This document shows, piece by piece, positions 33,483 to 45,585 of a stretch of 64,000 bases of DNA. A model generated the notes under the pieces. It did no database searches. It was not told the DNA's origin and saw nothing but the letters and a program-made list of their open reading frames with translations. The stretch is taken from assembly GCA_003971905.1 (NCBI GenBank), contig RSEE01000035.1, positions 248,001-312,000 of the forward strand. The letters are read 5' to 3'. Positions within the stretch are counted from its first letter, which is position 1; every line of letters begins with the position of its first letter. This stretch comes from Moniliella sp. 'wahieum' (lineage: Eukaryota; Basidiomycota; Moniliellomycetes; Moniliellales; Moniliellaceae). Position numbers and translations under genes: made by a program.

Positions 33483-36400
33483 ATGGCATCAACAGCGACT
33501 GCGACTGCGACTACGACCGAGAGCGCGACTGCGACGACGACGACGACGAACCCGTGGCTGACGTTACCGGCGCTGGCCAAGCCAACGCACTACGAGCTGC
33601 TTGTCAAGTCGGATTTGGAGCAGCTGACATTTACGGGTGTGGTGACGATTGCTGTGGAGACGCTGGTGGAGACGGCGGAGCTAACGTTGAACGTGGGGAG
33701 CAAGCTGGTCGTGAGCAAAGTGCTAGTGGAGAGTGATGGGTTGACCAGCACTGATGCAGCTGGTGCGGGCTCTATCCTTGTTCCGCTGGAGATTGACACG
33801 GAGCACGAACGTGGTACGCTACGTCTTCCCCATACTGTTCTGCCCGGCACCAAGGTGCGCTTGACCATTGCGTTTGGCGGGGAGATCGATAAGTCGATGG
33901 CGGGGTACTACCGGTCCAGCTGGGAGCACAAGGGGGAGAAAGGGTTTTATGCCTTGACGCAGTTTGAGCCCACGTCAGCGCGCAAGGTGTTTCCCTCATT
34001 TGATGAGCCAGCGTTGAAAGCGACGTTTGCTGTTCGTCTCATTCACCGTGCGGAGACCGTGGCGCTGGGCAACATGCCCGTGATCAGACGACGAGCGTAT
34101 CAGAGAGCGAGATGCGGGACCTTTTGCGTGCCACGGAGCTGGAGCTAGAGGAGGACAAGGTACTCCCCCCCCCCGAAGCTACTTCAAAGGTCGACAACAA
34201 CAACAACAACAACAACAAGGCCGAATGGCGGTAACGAGCTTTGACGTGACGCCGCTCATGTCGACGTATCTGGTAGCCTTTGCGAATGGAGCCTTCCTCC
34301 ACCTTGGCTCGAGCTACACCTCCCCTCTGACAGGGAAGACGGTAGAGGTGAAAGTGTACACGACGCCCGAGTACATCCACCAAGCGCACTTTGCACTGGA
34401 GGTAACCACGCGCGTTATGCCCGAGTACGAAAAGGTGTTTGACATTCCCTACCCTTTGCCCAAGCTCGACACGCTCGTTGCGAGTGACTTTGATGCGGGC
34501 GCGATGGAGAACTGGGGCCTAATCACTGGTCGTACCTCGATTTACCTCGTCGACGAACAAAAGGGCGGACTGAGCGCACGTAAGCTCGCGGCCAGCGTGC
34601 AAAGCCACGAATGCGCTCACCAATGGTTTGGCAATATCACCACCATGGCTTCTTGGGAGAGGTACGTACCCCACCGGTTCTCCCCCCCTAACCTGCTTCT
34701 TCGCCCCCTTCTTCCCCTCTCTTGATGCCCATGAAAGGGTAGCTAGTCTGACACTGACGGATGGGCAGTCTGTATCTGAACGAGGCCTGGGCCTCGCTGG
34801 CAGGGGAAGTGATCATCCTAGACCGCTGCTGGCCCGAGTGGACGTCCGACCGAGAATTCATTGTGGCGCACCTAACGCGTGCGCTCGAGTTGGATGCCAA
34901 GCGATCTTCGCACCCGATCCAGGTGCCTCTCAAGGGGGAGAACGTGGAAGCTGCGATCAATGAGATTTTCGATGCGATTTCGTACTCCAAGGGCGCATCG
35001 GTTCTGCGCATGCTGATGAAGATGGTCGGGGAACAAGTGTTCTTAAAGGGCACCTCGTTGTACCTCAAGAAGCACTTGTACGGGAACGCGAATCCAGAGG
35101 ACTTGTGGGAAGGTATTGCCCAGTCGTCCGGGCTGGACATTGGGGCGATCATGGGCAAGTGGGTGTTGAAGCAAGGGTTCCCCGTTCTGACGGTGACAGA
35201 GGAGGGGGATGAGATCACGGTGCGCCAGAACCGGTTCCTCGCTACGGGCGACGTGAAACCCGAGGAGGACGAGACGTTGTGGTACGTGCCGCTCAACCTC
35301 AAGACTGTGGGAAGCGACGGAGCGCCACGGGTGGACACTAGTCTTGTGCTGAAGGAAGAGCGGGAGACAAAGATCGTGCTCAAGGGGGCGTCGAGTGTAC
35401 CGTGGAAGTTGAACGCAGACACGGTGGGTGTGTACCGTGTTGCGTATACGCCCGCGCGTCTGGCTCTGCTGGGCAAAGAAGCAGCGCGGGCCGAGTCGGT
35501 GTTTTCGTTGGAAGACCGGGTGGGGTTGGTGAACGATGCGCATACGCTCGCCCGAGCCGGGTACGCCACGACCAGTGGAACGTTGACGCTGCTCAAGAAG
35601 ATGGAGCGGGAGGCATCCTTCTTGGTCAACTCGGCTGCGCTCAAGGTCTTCTCGGACCTGAGCTCGGTGTGGTACGAGGAGCCCGAGCCGGTCCAGAAGG
35701 CAATCAAGAAGTTCCAGGCCGAGTTCTGGGGGCCCAAGGCGCACGCGCTCGGGTTTGAGGGCAAAGCAGACGATTCGGTAGACGTGCAGCAGCTACGGGA
35801 ATTGGTACGTTGGATCTGGATCCCACTCCCTTGTCTCTTTTCCCCCTGTTGGATGTGTGGGAGGATGCAGAGAACTGACGCGAGGACGAAACACAGGCGA
35901 TCGGTGGTGCAGCGAGCGCTGGCGACGCATGGACGGTCCAAGAGATCCAAAAGTTGTACGCAGCCATGCTCGAGGGCAAGGATACGATCCCGTCGGATCT
36001 GCTTGTGCCGGTATACATGACGGCAGTCAAGTATGGTGGCGAGAAGGAGTACGAGGCGTTGCTGGGGATCTACCGTCGCCTCCTACGCCGGCGCACAAGG
36101 TGGCGAGCATGTACGGGATGTGTGCGACGGAGGACGCGTTGCTGCTGGAGCGGACAGTGGCGTTCCTGTACTCGGGGGAGGTGAAGGAGCAGGACTTTCT
36201 GCACTACTTCCGGGGCATGTCGGTGGGACGGAAATCGCGGCGTGCGCTGTGGACATGCACGCAGGCACGGTACGACGTGCTGGCCGAGCGATTCGCAGGC
36301 AACTTTGGTCTGGGCCGGCTGATCCAGTCGTCGTTCGATGGGCTGGCGACGGAGCAGGACGCCGAGGCGGTGGAGGCGTTCTTTGGGGCCAAGGACGTCA

Positions 36401-36519
36401 GGCGCTACGCCATGGCGCTGTCGCAGGGGCTGGAGAGCGTGCGTGCGCGCGCAGGCTGGCTGGCACGCGCGCGCGCGGACGTGGAGGACTGGCTCAAGAC
36501 GAACGGGTACCTGGCCTGA
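33483..36519 (+). CDS. M1-family (puromycin-sensitive-type) zinc aminopeptidase
   Basis: Cleaves N-terminal residues from peptides; fungal relatives are Aap1/Ape2. The product is about 946 residues. An Ala/Thr-rich N-terminus (MASTATATATTT) leads into the beta-domain (NPWLTLPALAKPTHYEL). Catalytic landmarks are GAMENWG, the zinc site HECAHQWFGN, and the third ligand in LNEAWASLAGE. The C-terminal helical domain ends DVEDWLKTNGYLA, stop at 36,517-36,519. Introns lie at 34,662-34,768 (GTACGT...GGGCAG, ACTGAC branch), splitting the zinc motif from LNEAW, and at 35,805-35,896. Missing bases are inferred at CCC 34,076-34,078, at GG 34,227-34,228 and near 36,085. Seven consecutive Asn codons (about 34,193-34,216) sit in the loop before AEWAVTSFDVTP, an unusual insertion. 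With no clear signal peptide it is probably cytosolic. Confidence 0.92.
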
Positions 36520-37080
36520 GGCGGCCGGGGGGGGATGGGGGATGGCATATATATGGTCGAGTGCTAGTGCTGTGTGATACACGTGTGATAGCCCAAGAGG
36601 CGGACGGCGGGGCGCGCAGCTGCTGGTTGGGCCGGTTAGATTAATAGACACCCTGTCCCAGGAGTCCGCACCGCAGATGCGCGTGGCAATCGGGCCCAGC
36701 GCATCCATCATCGATCATCGATCATGCCGATCATGCCGCACGGGGCAGCTGCTGGTGTGACAGGTGACATGTGACAGGTGACAGGTGACAGGTGGGTGGC
36801 AGATCGGGGCGCTGTGGCGCAGTGCGGGGGGTAGGGATCTGCAAGGGCAGCAGCGCCTTCTCTATACGCGTGTGTGCCCCGTGTGCTGCTCCGCCGTTAG
36901 TGGTGGCGCACGCCGATGGGAACGCCCAGCAGCAGCATTATAGCACCCAGCAGCTCCAGCAGAAGCGCATCCTCCCGCCATTCTCCGCCTACCCCCCCCC
37001 CCCCGCAGCACACAGCCCCCTCGCGTCGTCTGCGTTGCTCGGCTGTGCGTACGTTCTGCCCCCACCACCACCACCACACC
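36520..37080. other. intergenic
   Basis: Contains a GTGACAG word repeated about five times (36,756-36,792), an ATCATCGATC duplication near 36,706-36,725, and a CCACCACCACC leader directly before the next ATG. No gene could be supported. Confidence 0.6.
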
Positions 37081-40000
37081 ATGGGTCTCTTCCGCCGCCA
37101 GCCCACCTCCCGTCCTTCTCTCCCGTCCCCGCCCCCGCCCCCGCCCCCTCTGCCCGCCGCCCCACCCGCCGCTCTGCCCGACGCGCTGCCCGCCGCCCGG
37201 CCCGCCGCTCTGCCCGACGCGCTGCCCGCCGCCCGGCCCGCCGCCTCGCCCGACGCTTTGCCCATGCTGCACTACTCCGTCGTCGGCTTCGATCTTGCCG
37301 ACGCGCTCCAAGCCTTCGATGCGGCCCCTGCCCCAGCCGCACCCAGCAAAAACACCTCCATCGCTCCCGTCAGCGTCACCCCCCCCAGCGGCCTTCTCCG
37401 CAGCCACGCCTGACCGCCCCGCAGCCCAGCCTCCTCCGCTCCAGGGCCACGCGCGCGAACGTCCGCATGTCCGTCCTGCCGCCTCTGCCATCCCGATGGA
37501 TGCGCGTCGGCAACTAGGTGGCCCGCCCACGCTGGTGCCCATACCCAAGAGCGCAAGCTACGCGTCCTTGCCCAAGCGTGTTCACACCCATGCGGGCCTA
37601 CCCAAGAGCGCTAGCCAAGTGGCCTTGCCCACGTCTCGTGCCAACGCCTCACTCCCGCGCGTTCCATCCCTCGGCGCTCATTCAATCTTTCCCTCCACTG
37701 GCGCATCCACGCTGGCAACCGTGTCGGACCGCTCTCATGTTACCCCAGTCCCGCCTCCCACGGGCAAGCGAGCACCCTATGCCCCCACCCACATGCCCTC
37801 GACTCACTCCCTCACCGCCTCCGACCAGCTGCCCTCGGCTGCCGCTTCTGCTGCACGCACCCCTGGGGTGAGCCGCCACCTCTCCCACTCGCAAACCAGC
37901 CTCTCCGCTGGCGACAATGGCCCCAGGAACTCTACAAGCCGTCTGGGTAAACTCTTCCACCGACGGCGCAAGACGAATACCCCTGCCCCAGCCTCATCCC
38001 CTGTCATCGCCACGGTGCGCCTGATACACCGTCGCAAGCGCAAGATGCATTCACCCTGTTTCCACGACTGGACTACCGGCCTAGGCCTGGCCCTGCCCCG
38101 TACCCACCCCGTAACCCGTACCCCCCCGTCTCGGCGTCGGCATTGACATTGACATCGGCATCGCCACTGCACCGACCTGGCCAAAGCTTAGGTTCCGTCT
38201 CTGTCCCTCCCACCGTAAGTTCGGGGAAGGACGCCTCTTACTCTGCGGCGCACATGTACGTGCCCCAACCCCTGGTGCGCCCGCCCTCTCGCATTCCCCA
38301 CCGGCCCCGATTGCGCTCCACTCCATCACCAGTAACAACAGTAACTACAGCAACAGCAACACCACCACCGCCAACACCAACACCAATAACACCACCAACA
38401 ACAACAACAGCAAACAATAACAATAGTGTTCCTTCGGCCCGCTCCAAATATGCTGCAGCGACGGTGACCTCCCCCTCGGGTACCAGAAGCGTCTCGCCGC
38501 TTTCCAACCCGAGCAGCAGCAGCTCCCTTACTTCGGCCAACACTACCATGTCAGTTCAGGAGGAGAGCAAGGGCGCCCCGCCTGCGGCCACATCTTCCTC
38601 CGAGTCGACTGAAACTTCCGAGCGCTTTGACGGATCACAAGAGGGAGCAACCAAACTGGACGAAAAGGAGTCGGGAGAAAATGCAAATGAGAAAAACGAG
38701 GAAGCGGAAGAACAGCAACCGCCTCCTCGTGCTCCCACCCCCGTTCCGGAGGTGGACCCGACGATCCAGCGTTTGGGCCAGGTGGTGCCTATTCTTTCCC
38801 ACACTATCCTTCGCTACGCACACAGTAACACTGGCATGCAACACTTGCCTCCGCCACAGGCAGAGGAAGAGAAGAGAGAGATGAAGAGCAGGAGTCATTT
38901 GTTGCCCCTGATGAGACCACACATTCGCCCTTGCCGGCCGCTAGCAGTCGTCGGCCCCGTCGGGAGAGAAAAGCGGACCTACGCCCGGGGCTTGGCCACG
39001 GTGGTCTCCGCCGCGTCTCCGGTGATCTTGGCGACGCTCCTGCACTACCTCGATATTGACGATGTAGTGGAACTGGGGATGACGTGTCGTGCGATCCGGG
39101 ATACCTTATCATCTGCCCTGGGTGCGGAACTGGTGTTGCATCGGTTCCTTGGTTCGATTGGGTACCAAACCTGGCGGGGGCAACTAGCTGCGCTAGATGC
39201 AGCGGCGGCAGATGGGCCGGCAGTGTGGCGTTGCTGCCTCGGTTGGGCGAGGAACCAGTGGAGCTTACGGCGCTAGATGTGATGAACTATTCCCTTGCCA
39301 ATGAGGTGCGGTACGAGTACGTTGCTCTTGCTGCGGCGGTGAAAAAGGGTGGGGTGGACCGCCGTTGGCCGCGCTTTGCTCGCTGCACCACTCGGGCACA
39401 TAACCGTGTGCTAGCTCGTCTCCGAGCCCAAGCGAACTATGACCCGAGTCCGCGTGAGTCGGCGCGGGCTCGGGTGTTACACCAAGTGCAAGGCACGACG
39501 TTAGGCCCTTCCTGCCTATTCTGCGACACGGGCCGTTGGACAACCATGCATCCCCTCCGTGTTGGAAGGTGTATCGAGCGCTCGGTGTGGGCGTGGCAGA
39601 GCTGGGCCTGTCGCGCCCAGGCTCTGCGCAAGGTCGCAGCGGAAGAAATCTTGACTGTGCGTGTGCCCTGGCGGCCTGGGGCGGCACCTGTGTGGCGGGT
39701 CTGGGTCCCCGTGCCAATTCGGCTGGGTGGCTGGAAGATGAGGACTTGGCTTTGGCGAAGGAGAGTTGTCTCGCTCCGGGGTCCGGGGGCACGCTAAGGC
39801 GGATCACCTGATGGCCACGGGAGACGTGGTGTGGGATGTGGCTGTTGGCACGGAGCGTAACGAGGGCAAGTCCATTTACGACGGTACCTTTATTCGGTAC
39901 GTTTTTCTCTTCTTCTTTCATTTGCTTCTTCTTGCGTCTTGCGTCTTGCGTCTTCTTGAAGGAACAGGGGGATATGCGTGATGCTGATAAGACATATACA

Positions 40001-40702
40001 GCGACTTATCGTTCACGTACGATCTATGGGGACATCTGCCCTCGTGGCTGAATGCCATGACTCTACCTCCGGGATGGTACCACAATGTGATTCAGCCCTC
40101 GACGGCGTTTACGTCCCGTGGTGTTTTCTCGACTTACTTCCGTTCCGGGAGGAACTGATAACCAGCCTGCAACTATCGCAATCGCTCCTGCAAGGTCCGC
40201 GGTACGCGTTGCACAAGTGGATGGCGCATGCGCAAGCTTCGGTCCCCCCGCCCCAACCCGTCAAGGAATCAGCCAAAGAAACCGTCAAGGAACCGAGCCA
40301 AGCAATCCGTCAAGGAAACCCGTCAAAGAACCCGGCAAGGAACCCGTCAAGGAACCCGTCAAGGGCACGCCTGCTGCGCACCTTGCCCAGATGATCGCCT
40401 CGTTCGACGCGGGGTGGGACGGAGAACTGCATCTCGAACTGGAAGGCACGGCCGAAGCGTTACACGATCTGATTGTACGGTGTGCCGGTCCACATGCTTC
40501 GTCAACGGAAACGCGATCGCTTTTAGCTGCAGTGCTGGACCCTAAGGCGGACGTGGCCTCGCGCAAGCTTCCCCCACTTCGACAACAGTTCCTCTCCCCT
40601 GACTCTACCAAGTCTATGTTCCCCTTCCATGTGATGCGGGATAAGTGTTCGCCCGGTCGGATCGTGTTGCATCCCTTGCCGGTTCAGCCGGGGCAGCGGT
40701 AA
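37081..40702 (+). CDS. F-box-like protein with proline/serine-rich N-terminus
   Basis: Probably a substrate adaptor of an SCF ubiquitin ligase. The start ATG at 37,081 has a good context (CACCATGG) and opens MGLFRRQPTSRPS. About 600 residues of Pro/Ser/Thr-rich sequence follow, with an A/P-rich 12-residue repeat (37,168-37,263), Thr/Asn tracts and an acidic Glu/Asn stretch. The F-box-like helix set is SPVILATLLHYLDIDDVVEL then GMTCRAIRDTLSSALGAEL (about 39,018-39,130). A conserved-looking block LTALDVMNYSLANEVRYEYV comes next, then SFTYDLWGHLPSWLNAMTLP after an intron at 39,897-40,001. A Lys-Glu-Pro repeat precedes the C-terminus (LPVQPGQR, stop at 40,702). At least six frame changes are needed, all consistent with single missing bases. 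The F-box call rests on pattern resemblance, and the ligase role is inferred. Confidence 0.65.
37168..37263 (+). repeat. 36-bp coding tandem repeat (2.7 copies)
   Basis: Two identical 36-bp units and a partial third inside the F-box-like gene. Each unit encodes AALPDALPAARP, so copy changes would not shift the frame. Confidence 0.9.
40258..40365 (+). repeat. CCCGTCAAGGAA-type coding repeat
   Basis: Imperfect copies of a 12-bp unit near the 3' end of the F-box-like gene. In the frame of the downstream C-terminus they encode KPVKEPGKEPVKEPVKG. Confidence 0.8.
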
Positions 40703-42031
40703 CTAGGATCTGATGCTTTGTTTTCTTTCATCGATCCTCGATCGTCCGTATTGGCCACATTATACATTCATCCTGAGTTCGTTTCCCACACCTTGCCTCG
40801 CCCGGAGTTTTCGATCGACCTTCTTGCTATGGTAGTGCGATGCATGATCCCGGGATCAACGTTCAACGTACTCAACGTTCAACACTCCCCCACACCAACC
40901 TACACCCTTCTTCAAGTCCGTTTTGACTCTCTTGAACCCTTTTTATGGGCGCCACAGGGGCCCATCAAACGCCCCCCCCTCCTCCCTCTCCTCGTCTCGC
41001 ACGCCCGCGTCCCATCCCACTCGTCCGTTCGCGTACGACAGGTTCGCTTTCCTTTCATCCGACCATCCGCGCCTTTTGCTATCCCCCCCCCCCCGCCCTG
41101 AGTTCGATGCGTTATGCATTATGCATTATGCGTCCAAGGGGGTTAAGTTCTCCACCAGCACCCATATCCCATATCCCATATCCCATCCTGATCGTTCCCC
41201 TATACTATACTCTACCTTCCTACCCTGTCTTTCTTGTGCGATGCTTTCCCTCACACTTTTCCACACCCTTTTCTCACACTTGGCGCTGAGCGCCAAGTCC
41301 CATTTTGTCCATCCCATTCCACCCTCCTGCTGGTCCGTATCCCAGGCCCACTTTATTGTCTGCATGCCCTGGTCCCCCGCTCGTCCCGTGTGGGCCATTC
41401 GTCCATTACTAGTCACTATAGTCACTATTAGTCACTGTGTTCCCCACCCCTGTACCGGGTAGCTGTTATTTGCCGCGCGAGGTTCCCTCCCCTGCCCCCC
41501 ACCTCACACGTTCCTCTTCTAAGGTTCCTCTTTTCCCCGGATCCGTCTCGTGCCTCGTGCCTCGTGCCTCGTGCTTCGTGCCTCAGCCTGGATGCAACCT
41601 GTTCCCCCTGGTTGGCTCGTTCCTGGCGGTGTAGCCGTATGCGTATACGTATGTTCCTGGTCCGTTCAGCGTCCCTCGTTCCTCGGTGCCCATCATGGCT
41701 CCTCGTTGAGCGTAGGACCCCTGGAACGCATCAATCCTATGAACCTCATTTCATTCTCCATGTATGCATACAGCTCTGATCCCCTTTTTGGCTTCGTGAG
41801 CATCCCCTCGTCCGTTCTCTCGTCCCATGTCCCCAGCGTCCCTCACGCCCCGAACATACACACATCATACACCATACACCACACATCGTACATCGGAAAG
41901 ATACCCGAGACTGAAATGGATGCGTCAAGCTTCAAGTTTCACTGTCGATATCGCATGTCGATCATATGGCGCTTGAAGTAGGTCTGGGGAGGTAGTAGCA
42001 GCTAGGAGCAAGTAGCCTAGTTAGCCCTTAG
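40703..42031. other. convergent intergenic region, tandem words, no gene
   Basis: Lies between two converging genes. It shows AACGTTCAACGTACTCAACG (40,859-40,878), four near-copies of CATATCC (41,163-41,190), and TAGTCACTA repeats (41,407-41,437). CTCGTGC occurs five times (41,549-41,580). CT-rich frames on the plus strand are not convincing as protein. Confidence 0.6.
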
Positions 42032-45000
42032 CTACCCTAGGAGACGATTGCGTTCCCAGCGCATCTGCTGCCTCAGGACGCCATCCAAGATGAGCTCGGC
42101 ATTCCATACGGGCAACTGTTGTCCCTGGGATCACGCACGCCGACCAAAGCGCTCCATACCGCGCGGTCCTCCGAGCCCGAGACGAGGTGCACAGTATCCG
42201 GTGTGGTACGCACCAACTCCATCCATCGTGGCGGGGGAACAAGTCTGCACCGACCCACCGGCAGCCTGGACGACAGCACGGAGCACCGCTACAGCCGGCC
42301 TCACGTGCCCTGTGAAAATAAACGTGTGCCCATTTAGCAGCGGCCCATGGCGCTGCCGACGTGCCAAGCTAGTGCGCAATGAACGTGACGAGCACGCTCA
42401 GCCGACGGGTCAGAGAGGATATGGTCCCAAGGACTGAGGCGCAGAGATCCACGTGAGACCTACGACCGGCACACCGCGTCCCACTGCGCCCAACATCTTT
42501 TCTGTCCGAGTAAGCGTGCGGGCTAAGACGACCTGTGCTTGGTCCAGGTGAGTAGTACGGTCCCACCCCGCTCGTCGGAGCTGCTTTTCTTGTCGCCAAC
42601 TCAACTCGAGACCTGTGGTGGCGTACAACGAGCGGGGAGCACGGGAAGAGCCTGTAGATCGATCGGTCGAAACGCGGTGCCGTGCCCGTTTGCGTTTCCC
42701 GCGTTCCTTCTCCCCTGCAGGCACGGACGTGGTAGCGGGAGAAGGCAGTTGGGGCAGGGGATTGGGAGCAGAGACGGCAGCGGAGGAGGAGAGGAGGAGG
42801 GAGGAGGAGAGAGGGCGGGGGGCTAGAGGGCGGCCGTCGTCGTTTTCCTTTGGCTGTTACCGGTGCGGGCGGGTGCGAGGGGGGGAGCGCAGCGGGTGCA
42901 GGTAAAGAGGATTCGGACCGGGTTGGGCTTGGGGGGCTTGAGGGCCGGCTGGGCCGCTGAGGAGGCAGTGGGAGCAAGTTGGGGAGGAGGAATCGACGGT
43001 GCAGAGAGGGTGGGACAAGGTCTGACGGAGGCGGTTTTGGTCTGGAGGTGAGATCCAGAGGGACAGCAGGGGTGGTGCGGGGATCGGGGGTGCGGGCAGG
43101 GTTGGAGGGAAGTGTGGGTGGCTGGGAAGCCGGAGCAGGGGCAGGGGCAGGTCGAGCGAGCGCGCGGGAACGACGGGGCTGGTGAATAGCTGGTGTTGCA
43201 GGCAGAGGGCGGGGAGGGTGTGCGATCAAGACTGGTTCCGGTGCAGGTGGGGAGGGACGTCTCAAGCCGCAGGGAAGGCATATCCCTCTTCTTGGGACAG
43301 TGCAAAGACCCAATTTTTGGCTTCTGCTCTGCAAGCGGCCAGCGTTTCGGGTGCGACGCTGTGTGTCCCATCACGCTCTCCAGGGGCACGATGGGAGAAG
43401 GTCAGTGTAGACTGGGTCCTGGAGGCAGGCACGTTGTCCCACTGTGCATAACAGGCTTCCAGCCACAGATGGTTGACCAGCGTCACTTGCCACCTCTGCG
43501 CCTGCGCCACCTTGTCGCCCTTGGCAGAGCAGCGATCAAATGGGTATTCTTAGCGGTCATATCGGGGGTCCAGGTGGCACCAGTATGTTCGATGAGCAGT
43601 TTGAGGTAGCTGCGTGTCGCGCCCGTGTAGTTACTGAGGCTGACAGTGTAATGTTCAAAGTGACGAATGGCCTTTTGAGGTGGAGGGAAATGGAGCAACC
43701 GTTCCTGGGCTCCTCGATCCGGCCCGAGGGTGGCGACCCACCAGAGCCAGGCTAAGGTAGCTACGCGTTTGTGCAGGTACAGTGCCCAGTAAGCCCAGGA
43801 GTGTCGCGATGCGCCACAACTACCACTCCGCATGCGACGGCATGCGGAAGGCTGTTCTGTTGCGAGGGGAGGGGGATCCAGACCCCGCCATGGTCCTTGA
43901 CATTGTACGAGAGTGTTTCAACCATCTTGTTGGATACCGTCTTTTCTGGCACAAAGAGAATTTTGAGACCCTTGAACGCGTCCCGGAATTGATAGAAACG
44001 GGTGCGTCGTCGATCGTCGGGGGCGTGGCTGAAAAGTTCGTTGATGTCGCGCTTGGTGAGGACAAGGGGAGGGTTGACTTCCAGCTCTTCTTGGGCCGCA
44101 TCATCTGAGGAAATGTGCATGCTAACAGGCAACTTAGGTCTTCCGCCTTTCTCAGTGGCGTGTGCGTCAAACTGGAGATAGGCAGGTTGGCCCATGTGAG
44201 TCAAGGGCCAGGCAAAGGGTTGCAGTTGACGCGCATATTCAGGCGAATGCACTCGTTGACCCAAGCGGGGTGGACAGCAACGATGCCGAGGTGACGATGT
44301 TCCGGCCGCGGAGGGCGTGGAGGTGGCGGAATCCTCAACGGGGTGATGACATGGGTCACCTCCTTGGTCAGGTTGAGGCGAAAGTGGCCGCCTAAGGATG
44401 TGACGGCAGACAGGATCAGCTCGGCCTCGGCCACAGACAGCCGTGATGGCGCGACGAATACACCACTAAAATCATAGCTGCGTCCGGAGAAAAGTAGCGC
44501 TCGTCTTGGCGTGTGCCTACATGAACCGATCGGAGGACCCATTGGGGCTAGAGAGTGAGGCGGGGAGGGAGGGGTCAGCGCCACGTGGGTGACGAGGGTT
44601 AGGGGGGGGAACATACACTAACCACGATGGCACGGCGAGCAGCGGCGTCATCAGCAATGCCATCAGTAGCAGGATGGAGACAGGCGTCGTACTCGGGTAA
44701 GTTGGTGAGCAGGCAATGACATGCGTGACCAGCTCGGGGTCAAACCGCCAGGCGGCAGGGGCGTCGGGGGGAACACCGCCGCGAGAGGCAGGGCAGGGCT
44801 GGGGGCCGAGGCGAGGCGTCGGTGCTTGTATGCCTGCCTCCAGGACGGCGTGGCAGCCCACTCGTGGGCTCCTGAACGGGCCATGAGGGAGCGGATCTGG
44901 AGAGAAAGGGCCGTCAGCTCGGGCGCGCCAATTGGGCTCTGGGGAAAGGGAGACCCACCTGGGCAGCCGTGGGGGGGCAGGTCGGCATGGACATAGTAGA

Positions 45001-45112
45001 CGACATGGTCCATCAGCGCGCTGGATGGTGGTGGCGAGGGCGAGGGCGAGGGCGAGGGCGGGGGGAGGGGGGCGCGGGCGGCTGGCGCAGACGCATGCCC
45101 AGCATCGGCCAT
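42032..45112 (-). CDS. RTT107: six-BRCT genome-maintenance protein (Rtt107/Brc1 type)
   Basis: Rtt107/Brc1 proteins bind phosphorylated H2A at stalled forks and scaffold repair factors such as Slx4 and Smc5/6. BRCT-like units appear in family order. BRCT1 includes FDPELVTHVIACSPTY and SPQWVLRSVHVGTRQDERYF. BRCT2 includes FSGVFVAPSRLSVAEAELIL and AVHPAWVNECIRL. BRCT3 includes FKGLKILFVPEKTVSNKMVE. BRCT4 includes LSNYTGATRSYLKLLIEHTG and LVNHLWLEACYAQW. A basic/proline-rich linker follows, then BRCT5 (LARTLTRTEKMLGAVGRG) and BRCT6 (FIFTGHVRPAVAVLRAVVQ). The protein ends AELILDGVLRQQMRWERNRL, then TAG at 42,032-42,034. The start ATG at 45,112 opens MADAGHASAPAARA. A 69-nt intron at 44,548-44,616 lies inside BRCT1. 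A missing T near 44,468-44,471 separates BRCT1 from BRCT2, and further breaks occur in the linker. Length about 1,000 residues, normal for the family. Confidence 0.88.
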
Positions 45113-45585
45113 CGCAGCCGGATGGACAGCCAGATGGAGGCACCTCCACCCGCAGAAATACTTAAATGAAGCCCCGGACGGCACGTGATCACTTATAAGC
45201 TACGCTTGACGCTGCAACTTTCAAAGCCAGCCCTCCACCCTGGTGCTGGCCACTGCAATCTGAAATCTGAAATCGTTTCTGTTGGTGGCCTGGCCAGGCG
45301 GCTTGAAGCTTAGGCTTGAATATTGAATGCTGCATGCAACCCCCGCCCCGACGCACGAGGGCAGTGCGTGCCAAGAGCAGCCCAGTTCCAGGCGCATTTG
45401 CATGATCACGTGCGCTGAGGTAAGACGCAAATGTCCACGTGGCTTCACCCGTCAGGTACCGCTTCACCCTTCGCCTGACGCGTGAGCGGTGCCCCCTCCT
45501 CGTCCTTCTTGGACGGCGGCCCAGCATGGACCCACCCCACCTCCCAGTGAACCTGGTCCACCAGCCGCCGCCGACGACTGTTGCC
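45113..45585. promoter_or_regulatory. divergent promoter with three CACGTG boxes
   Basis: The 473-bp region between the start codons of the BRCT gene and SSR1 holds CACGTG at 45,182-45,187, 45,407-45,412 and 45,436-45,441. These are palindromic E-boxes bound in fungi by bHLH factors such as Cbf1. A second motif, TCACCCGTCAGG/TCACCCTTCGCCTGACG, is duplicated at 45,444-45,482. The functional reading is inference. Confidence 0.45.

Noticed and set aside
33483..36519. Treating the aminopeptidase and other broken genes as pseudogenes
   Set aside because: All active-site motifs are intact and every break is a single missing base of the same sign, which fits assembly error better than decay.
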